A stretch of 64,000 nt of DNA, from the IMG/VR virus record IMGVR_UViG_3300030103_005932, positions 1 through 64,000 of that record; one strand, written 5' to 3'. The position numbers and the translations under genes are program-made. This stretch comes from a virus. The notes under the pieces were generated by a model. The model saw only the letters and a list, made by a program, of their open reading frames with translations. It made no database searches and was not told the DNA's origin. This document shows, in pieces, positions 1 to 7,700 of the stretch; position 1 is the first letter of the stretch, and every line of letters starts with the position of its first letter.

Positions 1-329
1 AATATGCTGAATCTGGCCGCTATCCGCTCTATGGCCTGTTCGTCCGACTCTGTGTGGTCTGCGGGTGTAACCGCTTCTGCTGTCTTCTGTAATTCGTCAC
101 GATGGGCGATGTATTGTCCCTCCGGAACGATCTGCACTTCCGCTATGCCGGGCACATTTATTCTGGCCTTGTCCAGGCCCTCAAAGCCTCCGAACTCCGA
201 GCAATCAACGGTGACGAAGCCACCTGGCTTGCCTGCGAATGCCTGATAATCTTTTATGATTGGAAATACCCTACCGCTCATGTCCTGATTACGATAGGAA
301 CCTGTTTCTATTCTAATGTACTTTTTCAA
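1..329 (-). CDS. hypothetical protein (partial, runs off the left edge)
   Basis: An open frame of about 109 codons enters the minus strand at a TTG start preceded by GGGAGGA, and continues past the window edge. No other start in the frame has a comparable ribosome site. It sits directly downstream of a near-perfect promoter (356-383), so it is the first gene of an operon continuing leftward. The visible N-terminus (KKYIRIETGSYRNQDMSG) and the middle show no motif I recognise. The frame is clear, the function is unknown. Confidence 0.7.
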   Translation of the reverse strand, partial: MKKYIRIETGSYRNQDMSGRVFPIIKDYQAFAGKPGGFVTVDCSEFGGFEGLDKARINVPGIAEVQIVPEGQYIAHRDELQKTAEAVTPADHTESDEQAIERIAARFSI

Positions 330-355
330 AAAGTCCTCCCTGTTTGTTTAATGCT

Positions 356-383
356 ATTATAATACCTTTTGCAACTCCGTCAA
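356..383 (-). promoter_or_regulatory. sigma70-type promoter
   Basis: On the minus strand TTGACG, a 16-bp spacer and a perfect TATAAT precede the leftmost gene. Same architecture as seven other promoters in the first 13.5 kb. Confidence 0.8.
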
Positions 384-404
384 CCCTTTTTGGTAATATA
401 AGAC

Positions 405-442
405 CAGGCGGGCGAGTTGAATGAGTTGAAAGTTCCCGCCTG
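405..442 (-). terminator. terminator-like hairpin
   Basis: CAGGCGGG pairs with CCCGCCTG over an approximately 22-nt loop just after the stop of the gene at 456-704, and before the next promoter. The tract after the stem is only GTCTTATATT, so intrinsic termination is plausible but not strong. Confidence 0.4.
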
Positions 443-455
443 ATCGTATTCCCTC

Positions 456-704
456 CTAGTTGGAAGAAATTTTGTTGAATGGCCATTTAGACTTGGCATC
501 GTTCCAACTCTTCTGTTGGAAGTCCTTTGTCTTCTCGGCCTCTGACTGCACATGGTTCACGACCTTGCCTGGTAGGCTGGCTATCGCTGACAAGAAGTCC
601 GATACCGATATGCTCTTTGGCTCATCGGCTCTTGCAACTCCTGTCATGATCAAAATCGCTAGTGCCATGATTGTCATCATGATGTACTCTTTTACCTTGT
701 TCAT
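456..704 (-). CDS. small exported protein
   Basis: 82 residues. A hydrophobic stretch at residues 8-23 followed by ARADEP looks like a cleavable signal peptide (cleavage near ARA-D), leaving a mature chain of about 55 residues that is polar and lysine-rich with no cysteines. It overlaps the previous gene by 4 bp and is the last gene of its operon before a hairpin. Its position beside a small membrane protein suggests a periplasmic partner, but no family is recognised. Confidence 0.7.
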   Translation of the reverse strand: MNKVKEYIMMTIMALAILIMTGVARADEPKSISVSDFLSAIASLPGKVVNHVQSEAEKTKDFQQKSWNDAKSKWPFNKISSN

Positions 705-883
705 CCTTGTCTTACCTCCTTTATACGGTCAATCTGTTTCTGAATTTCTGTTCTGTTTTCCTCGCTCTGCTGGGACTTCAGTCGGGCGTTCACCACGAGC
801 AGGATAATGGTCAGGCCTATCGCCATAACGACCAGTCCAAAGGCCAACATTCCCAAACCTGTCGCCATTGTAAAAGTACCCAT
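701..883 (-). CDS. small membrane protein with coiled tail
   Basis: 60 residues from the ATG at 883, which overlaps the upstream TGA and has AAGGAG nine bases before it; a TTG three bases earlier is less likely. One transmembrane segment (about residues 10-31, glycine- and leucine-rich) is followed by a charged, Gln/Glu/Arg-rich tail likely to be helical. The size and topology resemble small phage membrane proteins such as spanin or holin accessory peptides, but nothing proves such a role. Confidence 0.65.
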   Translation of the reverse strand: MGTFTMATGLGMLAFGLVVMAIGLTIILLVVNARLKSQQSEENRTEIQKQIDRIKEVRQG

Positions 884-1221
884 CAAATCTTCTCCTTTTC
901 AAGTTTGTGGATCGGATCATCTTCATAAGGTTCGAACTCAAACCAATTCGCCTCGTATAGATCATACCATTGATCTTCTATGGCCTTGTATTCCTCAATC
1001 AGTTCCGAAGAGTCCATTTTATGATAACCTTTGAATCCACCTTCAAGTATGTAGGTCAGTGTATCGTAGTCACCGCACTTGTAATCTTGATAGATACCCG
1101 ATATCTCCACCTGTAGGCATCTCTCCGCCATCACATATGGAGTCAGTTTCATTGCTCTGTTATCTTCATATAGGAAGTCCTCGTGCCTATCAAATATGAT
1201 CTCTGCCAGTCTCGTTCCCAT
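883..1221 (-). CDS. hypothetical acidic protein
   Basis: 112 residues, with an acidic C-terminal half (YEDDPIHKLEKEKI at the end). The ATG overlaps the upstream TAG as TAATG-type coupling, with AAAGGAGACAG before it. Translational coupling on both sides places it inside the operon that starts at the promoter at 2201-2228. No domain recognised. Confidence 0.7.
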   Translation of the reverse strand: MGTRLAEIIFDRHEDFLYEDNRAMKLTPYVMAERCLQVEISGIYQDYKCGDYDTLTYILEGGFKGYHKMDSSELIEEYKAIEDQWYDLYEANWFEFEPYEDDPIHKLEKEKI

Positions 1222-1784
1222 TAGGCTGTCTCCTTTTCTTTTGTTTCAAGATTGTCTCCGTTTAGATCAAAAAAGTCTCCACGACCTTCATTGTCATACA
1301 CGACCAAATCCATCGCATTACATTCCTGAACATGGAGTGTCACATAGTAAGTGATCTCACCTTCCTTGCCGGAAATACCCCAACCTGTCTTTCTATCCTT
1401 TGCCGGAACCTTGACTATGTCATAGATGCTTTCATCTTCTGGATAGTCCATGTCTATGGTGCAATACACCTTGGCAGATTCATAATATCTAGGACCTTTC
1501 AGCAACTCTACCACATCTCTATTGATCTTGTCTTCAAGGTCATCCCTTTCATCAGTCGTCTTCGCATTGATGTAGAAGTTCATCATCAAGTGATCAACCT
1601 CTGACCACATATCTTTGTCACTATCCCAAGTCACATAGGTGCTGGCCCTCGCGATGTTGATATCTCGGTTTTGAGTGTTAGGAACATAAGGCAAAGTGGC
1701 CAAATCCTGCTTCAAAACTCTTGCATGGAACCTAGCCGATCTCTCGTCCAATCTAGGGTCTTGGTCTTTAGGATAAAATTGCAT
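1221..1784 (-). CDS. hypothetical protein
   Basis: 187 residues starting at the ATG at 1784 (MQFYPKDQDPRL), which overlaps the stop of the upstream gene and has GGAGGAGATAG before it. The longer in-frame start at 1811 would lie inside the upstream gene and has no ribosome site. The protein is mixed alpha/beta in appearance, acidic, and has no membrane segment or motif I can name. Confidence 0.7.
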   Translation of the reverse strand: MQFYPKDQDPRLDERSARFHARVLKQDLATLPYVPNTQNRDINIARASTYVTWDSDKDMWSEVDHLMMNFYINAKTTDERDDLEDKINRDVVELLKGPRYYESAKVYCTIDMDYPEDESIYDIVKVPAKDRKTGWGISGKEGEITYYVTLHVQECNAMDLVVYDNEGRGDFFDLNGDNLETKEKETA

Positions 1785-2179
1785 TAGGCTATCTCCTCCT
1801 CTTTCTTCCATCTGTATTCATCCGAAGTCCAATCAGGATCTTCATAATTTTCAAAATGACCTGCGTCTGAATCATAGTCCTCAAATGGAACACATTCAGC
1901 AACCTTGACAGCATCAAATGACTCCGTGGAATCTGGATTGTAGTCCTGGGCATATATTTCAACAGGCTCATCGTTGTGATAGCCGTCTGACCATTCTATC
2001 TTTTCAATGCCACCATGCTCTATGACAGCATCAATGGCCTCATCTTTGTCCTTTGCCACGACATCATATTCTACCCATGCCGTGTAGGCCTTTCTTACTC
2101 TAAATTTTTGCTTTCCGATATCCTTGTGAGGATTATCTTTGCTAAAAGCACCGTCTACGATTTTAATTTCTTCTGACAT
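1784..2179 (-). CDS. hypothetical acidic protein
   Basis: 131 residues from the ATG at 2179, preceded by the recurrent leader AAAGGAGTTGAAT. First gene behind the promoter at 2201-2228. Rich in Asp/Glu and Trp, with a central segment typical of small phage modulators (RVRKAYTAWVEYDVVAKDKDEA resembles a short beta sheet). No family is recognised; early expression is inferred from the promoter. Confidence 0.7.
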   Translation of the reverse strand: MSEEIKIVDGAFSKDNPHKDIGKQKFRVRKAYTAWVEYDVVAKDKDEAIDAVIEHGGIEKIEWSDGYHNDEPVEIYAQDYNPDSTESFDAVKVAECVPFEDYDSDAGHFENYEDPDWTSDEYRWKKEEEIA

Positions 2180-2200
2180 ATTCAACTCCTTTTTATATTA

Positions 2201-2228
2201 ATTTTAACATGGATTACCAATCCGTCAA
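2201..2228 (-). promoter_or_regulatory. sigma70-type promoter with AGGAGTTGAA leader
   Basis: TTGACG, 16-bp spacer, TAAAAT on the minus strand, then the leader AAAAAGGAGTTGAAT and the ATG at 2179. One of six copies of this promoter plus leader unit. Confidence 0.7.
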
Positions 2229-2232
2229 CCAC

Positions 2233-2415
2233 CTAAATTTCCTCCGCTATTCCCAACACTTCAGCGATGGCTAGGAAAATGGCGGATGTCTGTAAGACAG
2301 GTTCCCCCAAATTAGTTCCCACAATCCAGAGGCCATAACAGGCTCCGAGTCTCATGATACTCTTGAAGATTGATATCAAAAAATGCCTCTTTGATTGTGA
2401 TGCCACTGGTTCCAT
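2233..2415 (-). CDS. small membrane protein
   Basis: 60 residues. A basic N-terminus (SQSKRHF) precedes a long hydrophobic region that can form two short transmembrane helices (about 12-34 and 39-57). GGAGGG lies well spaced before the ATG, which follows the upstream stop by one base. It terminates the short operon begun at 2653-2680. No family recognised. Confidence 0.65.
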   Translation of the reverse strand: MEPVASQSKRHFLISIFKSIMRLGACYGLWIVGTNLGEPVLQTSAIFLAIAEVLGIAEEI

Positions 2416-2416
2416 A

Positions 2417-2560
2417 TTAGAATCCCTCCGCGAACATTATCGTTGCACCTGGAAATCTTGCTTCAACGATGTTCTTTGCCTCGTTGGCAGTTCTACCGTC
2501 TTCTGCAACTTTCATTGGGCCTTTACCTTGTAGGGTCACCCAAAAATAGTAAGTCTTCAT
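2417..2560 (-). CDS. small hypothetical protein
   Basis: 47 residues (MKTYYFWVTLQGKG at the start), with GGGAGAAAG before the ATG. The sequence has the look of a small beta-alpha-beta fold (strand, linker, EAKNIVEARFPG helix), a pattern common in short phage proteins. It is coupled to the downstream membrane-protein gene and lies behind a strong promoter. Function unknown. Confidence 0.65.
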   Translation of the reverse strand: MKTYYFWVTLQGKGPMKVAEDGRTANEAKNIVEARFPGATIMFAEGF

Positions 2561-2652
2561 TTTATCTTTCTCCCTTCATTGTTAGTTTCTTGTAGGCCGT
2601 TATGCTGTCGCAACATTTAAGAGACTGCCGAAATTCTCCACCTACATTATTC

Positions 2653-2680
2653 ATTATATTACAGATTACCAAACCGTCAA
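2653..2680 (-). promoter_or_regulatory. sigma70-type promoter
   Basis: TTGACG, 16-bp spacer and a perfect TATAAT on the minus strand, overlapping the stop codon of the upstream gene. The transcript would carry about 85 nt before the gene at 2560, in which I see no convincing start with a ribosome site. Confidence 0.8.
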
Positions 2681-2947
2681 CCTCGCTGAATCTAAGGCGT
2701 GTTTTATGGCCGTCTGCCTGCCCTCTTCTGTGTTTGGAGCCGTGTATCTGTAGGTCCAATCAATGCCGTCATCGCCATAATTGCCTCTAGGATACTTCTT
2801 GCCGTTAATTCTGACCAACCAACCCCTTACCGCCACACAATCCATCTCGTCTGAATCTGGATGTCTTCTCTCCCAGTAGTCATTCTCCGTGTATTCTGTC
2901 TGAATCTTGAGTGGTAGTCCGTTGTTGGCGATTGCTCTACTAATCAT
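2666..2947 (-). CDS. hypothetical protein
   Basis: 93 residues, overlapping the upstream gene by 8 bp. The middle (VRGWLVRINGKKYPRGNYGDD) and the run of aromatic residues suggest a small beta-rich fold. No catalytic or metal motif is visible. Part of the operon of small genes from 4494 downwards. Confidence 0.65.
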   Translation of the reverse strand: MISRAIANNGLPLKIQTEYTENDYWERRHPDSDEMDCVAVRGWLVRINGKKYPRGNYGDDGIDWTYRYTAPNTEEGRQTAIKHALDSARLTVW

Positions 2948-3197
2948 TCAAGTCCTTCAATTTATTGATTAAGTTTTTCTGTTCTTGGTCATAACTCATT
3001 GAATACCAGTGATATAACATTCCCAAAGGCACCACTATCGCCACGATAGGTAAGAACCAATCTCTCATATCAAAAGCAATTAATATCTTTATGACAGCAA
3101 TCATTATCAAAGTTATTGCCACTCCCTTCAATATCCATTTGAAATTCTTTCTACCATCCCTGTATATTTCTTTCATGATCCATTGTACTCTGTTCAT
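2940..3197 (-). CDS. small membrane protein, two transmembrane helices
   Basis: 85 residues. A basic amphipathic N-terminus (about 1-22) is followed by transmembrane segments at about 24-41 and 47-64 and a polar C-terminal tail (DQEQKNLINKLKDLND) that is probably helical. AAAGGAG lies before the ATG. It may alter the host inner membrane, but no family is recognised. Confidence 0.7.
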   Translation of the reverse strand: MNRVQWIMKEIYRDGRKNFKWILKGVAITLIMIAVIKILIAFDMRDWFLPIVAIVVPLGMLYHWYSMSYDQEQKNLINKLKDLND

Positions 3198-3207
3198 TTT
3201 TTCTCCT

Positions 3208-3438
3208 TTAGTCTAATAAGACCATATATTCTTTTGGATAATGTTTTTGAAACCACTCAATTCCTTTTTCTACGATATCAAAGTCCTCAATCATTTCTGC
3301 TCCTTTGATGCAATCGTACACCGCCACCGCTATCGGTTCCAACATAACTTTTTGGCCCGAAAATGGATTGGCAACTTCTACAGGTTTAGTGTCTATCACT
3401 TCAACCGGAAATGGTGGGTTAGGTTTTAAAATATCCAT
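3208..3438 (-). CDS. hypothetical protein
   Basis: 76 residues, proline-rich at the N-terminus (KPNPPFPVEVIDTKPVEVAN), then an acidic helical part ending GIEWFQKHYPKEYMVLLD. I recall similar short proteins in marine T4-like phages but cannot name a function. The ATG overlaps the stop of the upstream gene. Confidence 0.65.
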   Translation of the reverse strand: MDILKPNPPFPVEVIDTKPVEVANPFSGQKVMLEPIAVAVYDCIKGAEMIEDFDIVEKGIEWFQKHYPKEYMVLLD

Positions 3439-3659
3439 TATTGATTCTCCTGTTCTTGAATTGCCTGCGTCAACATATGGTTCAAGAATTCTCTGATGTT
3501 ATATTCCAACTCTTGTTTTGAATTGTGATCATTTACCAACGGTATCATCACATTAGGATCTGGAAACACCTTGTCCTGCAACTGCTTCACAGACACCGCA
3601 AGGTAGATCAATAAAGCCAATATGGATAGATTGATTACCAAGTTTATTTTATTTGTCAT
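3438..3659 (-). CDS. small membrane-anchored protein
   Basis: 73 residues with one transmembrane segment near the N-terminus (about 6-24), then a polar domain ending in Gln/Glu-rich residues. Start codon overlaps the previous stop. A type II or N-terminal anchor topology is likely. No known family. Confidence 0.65.
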   Translation of the reverse strand: MTNKINLVINLSILALLIYLAVSVKQLQDKVFPDPNVMIPLVNDHNSKQELEYNIREFLNHMLTQAIQEQENQ

Positions 3660-4090
3660 TAGTTCGCTCCTTTGCTTTGATCTTCATAAAATATTTTGAC
3701 TCTATAACATCCATTTTTCTGTTCCTCTTTTATAAAGCCACCTAAACTTCTAATCGGATTATAAAGTTGGTCCAATTTTTCTTGTCTAGATTTAAGATTG
3801 AAATTATGATTTGACGGTTTCACGGTATAGAAAGGTTTGCTTTGATTCTGCCTCGCCGTCACATAGATATCTGATTCGTCAATATCAAAAAAGTTAATCA
3901 TGGCATCTCTTACCAAATCAACTCTTGCCAAAAAGTTCTTGTCTAGAAAAACCTTTGGATTGTTTTCAATTGCTTCATCGCTCTTATCAACCGCATCCAA
4001 GTACCAACCCAAAGATTGTTTTGGTGTAGATGCCTCCCTGTATCCGTTTGATGAAGCCAATTCTGGATCTTCTTTTCCTGGTCTATACAT
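3659..4090 (-). CDS. hypothetical protein
   Basis: 143 residues, polar and soluble. The central part (LARVDLVRDAMINFFDIDESDIYVTARQ, of which only the DIDESDIYV core is distinctive) and the C-terminal KNGCYRVKIFYED suggest an alpha/beta fold. Coupled by overlap on both sides to neighbours of unknown function. Confidence 0.65.
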   Translation of the reverse strand: MYRPGKEDPELASSNGYREASTPKQSLGWYLDAVDKSDEAIENNPKVFLDKNFLARVDLVRDAMINFFDIDESDIYVTARQNQSKPFYTVKPSNHNFNLKSRQEKLDQLYNPIRSLGGFIKEEQKNGCYRVKIFYEDQSKGAN

Positions 4091-4494
4091 TATTTCCCCC
4101 TCTTTGATTCTGCTTCAAGATTAAGAATTGTATCAACTTCGTCTGGCATATTATTGAACATTTCTTCTTCAGCGAATTCTGACCAAATGCCCTTGTCTAT
4201 ATCATCCGGCATCATGCCTTCCTTACCAGAGTAGTCTGCATCTGAAAAAACAGGTGCTTCTCTATCTTCTGGAACGAAGTCAAAAGCGAACTCATCGCCT
4301 ACGGCATACATATTCACGCCACCTTCGTTGTTGATTTGATCTTTGTAAAATGTTCTAATCACTTTATGGAAATGATCACACTCTTTTTCTTCATGTAATT
4401 TTACATAAAGAGTTCCGTGTACTATTTCACGTCTTTCTGTAAGACCTGTGTCTTTGGCAAATTCTAAAATTTGTTTTTCTATCTTTTTAAACAT
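4090..4494 (-). CDS. hypothetical acidic protein
   Basis: 134 residues from the ATG at 4494, preceded by the recurrent AAAAGGAGTTGAAT leader; a TTG six bases upstream is rejected because it falls inside that leader. First gene behind the promoter at 4527-4554. Very acidic in residues 60-120 and basic at the end (ESKRGK). No motif recognised. Confidence 0.7.
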   Translation of the reverse strand: MFKKIEKQILEFAKDTGLTERREIVHGTLYVKLHEEKECDHFHKVIRTFYKDQINNEGGVNMYAVGDEFAFDFVPEDREAPVFSDADYSGKEGMMPDDIDKGIWSEFAEEEMFNNMPDEVDTILNLEAESKRGK

Positions 4495-4526
4495 ATTCAA
4501 CTCCTTTTGTTAATGTTTATAAATTC

Positions 4527-4554
4527 AGTATAACACGGATGGTAATTCCGTCAA
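4527..4554 (-). promoter_or_regulatory. sigma70-type promoter with AGGAGTTGAA leader
   Basis: TTGACG, 16-bp spacer, TATACT on the minus strand. The spacer (ATTACCATCC) and an upstream GCGACTTTTT are nearly identical to those of the promoter at 13283-13310, so these are copies. Confidence 0.8.
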
Positions 4555-4586
4555 CCTGGCAAAAAGTCGCATAATATGGAAGGTTT

Positions 4587-5555
4587 TTAACCAATATTGT
4601 AAAATTCACTGATATTTTTGGCAAAAACCTGGTTAAATTCACTGCCATTATGTACCCCATCCGAGGCCTTTGGGTAATCATCTGATCTCAAAAAAGGCAT
4701 CATGTATTTTTTCAATGCCGTTTTTTCAAAAAGTTCGTTTTCACTTCTTTGATATGTTCCGAAATACAATTTGGTTCCGTGGATAGAGTCTATCCATTCC
4801 TTGAATTGGTCTGCCAAGACTGCCACCGAGTGTTCTTCGCCATGTAGGATAAGATCTTTGTTCTCTTGATCAAGTGTCATTACTTGTTTTACCTTTCCTT
4901 CTTTCAAAATTTGTCGTCTAAAAGTGTGAGGAAGATAGATCAATATCATATTGGCTGTGTAATTCTTGTTGAAATGTTCTACCAAAGATTTAATCTCGTT
5001 GATGTTGGAACCTATCACTCCGTAATTACGGACGACCTTGCCTGTAAGATCCTGCAAGTGGGCAGGCCATGTCTCATTTTTTTCAAGACCCTTGCCATAG
5101 GTTTGGCTACAACCAAAACAGGCTATTTCACAATCCATAAATTCATCTCTCAATTTGATGTTATCTAAATCAACATCACCTTCCAAGTGTCTTTCAGGGA
5201 GAGTCAAACTCCAAACGCCATTCAGGTGCAGGTGATCTGTTTTGATTCTGGCATCCTCCACATATGGGTTTGCTCTTATTTCAAATTCTCCAAACTCCTT
5301 TGCCTTTAGATCTATACCATTTAGATTCACATTTTCTATATTAACTATCTGCTCGTGCCGGTTGTTCACCACTTCCAATGTCTTGCCTGTTTTCTCAATC
5401 TCCAAATGAAATTTTGTGAAATGTCCTAATTGATATTCTAAATCTAAATTCTTCGAAATGACATCATCAAACAACTGCTCTCCGCAACAGGTTATTTTAC
5501 AATGAGGCGCCACTGAATCAAACACCGGCGATAATTTTAGCCTTAGGATGTTCAT
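4587..5555 (-). CDS. SGNH/GDSL-like hydrolase with N-terminal beta domain
   Basis: 322 residues. The C-terminal half looks like an SGNH fold: block I appears as FGCSQTYGKG at about 147-156 with serine in the nucleophile position, and a late SDGVHNG supplies the Asp/His pair of block V. The first approximately 130 residues look beta-rich and may bind a glycan. AAAGGA precedes the ATG. Three other proteins in the window (19684, 20469 and 37131) share the same block I style. Esterase or deacetylase activity on surface sugars is inferred, not proven. Confidence 0.6.
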   Translation of the reverse strand: MNILRLKLSPVFDSVAPHCKITCCGEQLFDDVISKNLDLEYQLGHFTKFHLEIEKTGKTLEVVNNRHEQIVNIENVNLNGIDLKAKEFGEFEIRANPYVEDARIKTDHLHLNGVWSLTLPERHLEGDVDLDNIKLRDEFMDCEIACFGCSQTYGKGLEKNETWPAHLQDLTGKVVRNYGVIGSNINEIKSLVEHFNKNYTANMILIYLPHTFRRQILKEGKVKQVMTLDQENKDLILHGEEHSVAVLADQFKEWIDSIHGTKLYFGTYQRSENELFEKTALKKYMMPFLRSDDYPKASDGVHNGSEFNQVFAKNISEFYNIG

Positions 5556-5559
5556 TCCT

Positions 5560-5736
5560 TTAACTAATCAATTTCTTGATAGTGTCTTCTATCTCCCAAA
5601 CTTCTTGTTCCAACTCTATCATTCTGACATGATTGCCTGAATATGATAATGTTTCTATCTTGTTATTCAGTTCTATCTTCTGTCGTTCTAGATCGGCGAT
5701 CCTTAATTTGGTATCTGCTGTCATTGTTTCTACCAT
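5560..5736 (-). CDS. short coiled-coil protein
   Basis: 58 residues, almost entirely charged heptad-like sequence (LRIADLERQKIELNNKIETL) with no cysteine. GGAGGAAAT precedes the ATG, and the gene overlaps the upstream stop by 7 bp. Probably an oligomerising helical accessory protein. Similar short coiled coils occur in many T4-like phages; function unknown. Confidence 0.65.
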   Translation of the reverse strand: MVETMTADTKLRIADLERQKIELNNKIETLSYSGNHVRMIELEQEVWEIEDTIKKLIS

Positions 5737-5960
5737 ATTTCCTCCACTTCTGACTCAATGTCTTCGTCTTCCCAACCAGTTAATTCCTCGTCGGCATATT
5801 GGCTGTTCTTGGCTCCACATCTCGTACACTTGTCGTCCTTCTCGTCCATAGGACCGTGTTCACAATCCATGCACCACCATTCATCCGCATAATCTCCTTT
5901 TGAGTCTTGCTTCTCCTCTTCAAGGTCTATGTTTGATAAAATGTTATCTAGTTCGTCCAT
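5730..5960 (-). CDS. small acidic zinc-ribbon protein
   Basis: 76 residues. A CxxC pair (CMDC) at about 30-33 and a second (CTRC) at about 44-47 form a four-cysteine zinc ribbon, flanked by strongly acidic tails. Its start overlaps the end of the DNA ligase gene, suggesting shared expression. Zinc-ribbon phage proteins often bind nucleic acids or RNA polymerase, but here that is inference only. Confidence 0.65.
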   Translation of the reverse strand: MDELDNILSNIDLEEEKQDSKGDYADEWWCMDCEHGPMDEKDDKCTRCGAKNSQYADEELTGWEDEDIESEVEEIW

Positions 5961-7249
5961 TATAGTTTCTCCCCTGGTTCAAAGCCTCTGAATCTTAAGA
6001 ACCTTGGAAACCTGAGGCTCCATTCATTTGAGGTGTCCTGGTTCTGTGTTATGGCATCTGCCCTAACTTCTACTATCTGGCCAATCAACTTGTCCTTGGC
6101 CTTCCAAAATGTTTCTCGGTCTGCGTCTGTGAGACCAGAGCCAACATTGGTCTTGATAAACTTATCCATGTCTGTACCCTCAACTATCAGGGCACCCAGT
6201 TTGCCTACATTCCGGCCTGTGCCTTCTTCTGTGTCTACAACTTTCAAAGACACTTCGATGAATGGCTTCACCTTCAACCAAAGGCTAGACCTTTTACATT
6301 CATAGATACCTGTTATTGGCTTCACCATTATACCTTCAAAGCCTTTGTCTATACATAATTTGTTATAATCTGCGAACTGCTTCTGCCCGTCATCCTCACT
6401 CAAATTCATTTTCACAACTTCAACCTTTGAAATGTTAGGACCATATTCATATCCGTCTAACCATTCCTTTCTTTGACCCAAAGTGTTATTTGATCCACCC
6501 TCTTTGAAATGTTCAAGTGGTAGACAATCAAATAGGTTAAGAACCGCATCATCTGTCTTTGCTCCGCCTTTTCTGTGTATCTCTCTCATAAGAGTTTGGA
6601 AGTCATCACTCATGACCTCTCCATCAAACACCATAGACTCTGACATTTGGTCTAGCATTGAATCAAATTGTTCTAGTATCTTTGGAAAGTTATTCAATTC
6701 TTTGCCGTTCCTACTGAACATCTTCACTTCATCTTTGTCCACATCACAGATGGTTATCACTCTAACTCCATCCAGTTTTGGTTCAACGATTACTTCTCCC
6801 GTCATTTTCTTTTCGTGCTTCTTGGAATCATCTGCCAACATACACTCAAACACAGGAACCTTCATTGTTGAATGTTTATTGATTGTCTTATGGGTCACTC
6901 CACATCTCAAATCCTTTATTAATATCCTACGATACCAATCATTCCACTCTTCCATTTTAGATAGATCACATAGGTCTTGAATCACATCTCGCATTTCATT
7001 TCCTGTTAAAGTTCTATCTTCTAATTTTCTCAAAATATCATCAAACTCTTCCTGTCTTATCCCTGGCCCATCTTTCTTTGAAGTAGGAACCTTCTGTATT
7101 CCAAAAGTCCTAAAGCCATCTAAACAGGCACCAACACCGTTGAAGAATCTTATGTTCTCCGCATCGGACTCTCGTCTGATGATCGCTTCTTTCTTCAATC
7201 GGCTGTTATCCGATTCAAGTTCTTGTATGACTTTCCAAGGTTTCATCAT
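5960..7249 (-). CDS. ATP-dependent DNA ligase
   Basis: 429 residues. It seals nicks in DNA using ATP. The nucleotidyltransferase motif I is EPKLDG with the adenylated lysine at 158, followed by motif III-like residues, motif IV (FEGIMVKP) and motif V (SLWLKVKPF), then an OB-like C-terminal domain. The length is close to T4 gp30 (a little shorter). The start is ATGATG overlapping the upstream stop. It probably serves replication, repair and Okazaki-fragment joining. The family call is firm. Confidence 0.9.
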   Translation of the reverse strand: MMKPWKVIQELESDNSRLKKEAIIRRESDAENIRFFNGVGACLDGFRTFGIQKVPTSKKDGPGIRQEEFDDILRKLEDRTLTGNEMRDVIQDLCDLSKMEEWNDWYRRILIKDLRCGVTHKTINKHSTMKVPVFECMLADDSKKHEKKMTGEVIVEPKLDGVRVITICDVDKDEVKMFSRNGKELNNFPKILEQFDSMLDQMSESMVFDGEVMSDDFQTLMREIHRKGGAKTDDAVLNLFDCLPLEHFKEGGSNNTLGQRKEWLDGYEYGPNISKVEVVKMNLSEDDGQKQFADYNKLCIDKGFEGIMVKPITGIYECKRSSLWLKVKPFIEVSLKVVDTEEGTGRNVGKLGALIVEGTDMDKFIKTNVGSGLTDADRETFWKAKDKLIGQIVEVRADAITQNQDTSNEWSLRFPRFLRFRGFEPGEKL

Positions 7250-7374
7250 ATGATCTTCACCAATATTATAATTTGTAATACGATTATCACAACTGGTAAG
7301 ATCGTTCTTATCAATTCCATTGTGTGATTGTATTCGTCCAACTTTCTTTCTAATCTATTTCTTTTCTTTTTCAT
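7246..7374 (-). CDS. small membrane peptide
   Basis: 42 residues. A highly basic N-terminus (MKKKRNRLERKLDEY) is followed by one transmembrane helix (about 22-41, VVIIVLQIIILV). The stop overlaps the ligase start codon, so it is translationally coupled. No ribosome site is obvious before the ATG. Such short basic-plus-membrane peptides are common phage accessory proteins. Confidence 0.55.
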   Translation of the reverse strand: MKKKRNRLERKLDEYNHTMELIRTILPVVIIVLQIIILVKII

Positions 7375-7379
7375 AATTT

Positions 7380-7407
7380 AAACTAACATCCTTTCTATAT
7401 TCGTCAA
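7380..7407 (-). promoter_or_regulatory. possible promoter (weak -10)
   Basis: TTGACG with the same GGTTGACG context as the other early promoters, but with a poor -10 (TAGTTT) after 16 bp. It would make the peptide gene at 7374 nearly leaderless. Confidence 0.35.
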
Positions 7408-7700
7408 CCTCTCCTCATCTTGCTGATTTCTTTGGCATCTTGCTCATCCCATACCGGTACAAGGTTGCTCTTGTGGAGCATTCCGATGCCGATCAATTTC
7501 CGTTCTCCCGAGTATGTGAAAGCCTGTTTCTTACCACCTGTGAACACCGGAATCTTGTCTCCCGTGGGTACGCCATTCCTGTTGCCTCCACCATCAAAAA
7601 CGAAAGTGCCTCTGGACTTTCTTTTCTTGATCTTGTCTATGCCCAATCGCTTTAGGTATAGGTTGTAGTCTGCCAATGCTTTTTTAAGACTCGCTCTCAT
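7404..7700 (-). CDS. conserved phage protein, YSGERKL/HKSNLVPVWD family
   Basis: 98 residues. The C-terminal part contains GDKIPVFTGGKK, YSGERKLIGIGMLHKSNLVP and VWDEQDAKEISKM. The same block occurs in the 120-residue protein at 51529-51891, so the phage carries two paralogues. I recall this motif in hypothetical proteins of marine T4-like phages. The N-terminal half is basic. It overlaps the hydrolase gene by one base. Role unknown; possibly virion-associated. Confidence 0.65.
   Translation of the reverse strand: MRASLKKALADYNLYLKRLGIDKIKKRKSRGTFVFDGGGNRNGVPTGDKIPVFTGGKKQAFTYSGERKLIGIGMLHKSNLVPVWDEQDAKEISKMRRG

Noticed and set aside
4-362. Plus-strand reading frames at the left edge
   Set aside because: They oppose a minus-strand frame that has a proper GGGAGGA site and promoter; they are mirror frames.
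2562-2658. 31-codon frame starting at the -10 of the promoter at 2653
   Set aside because: Its ATG overlaps the -10 box, so it precedes the transcription start; treated as untranslated leader.
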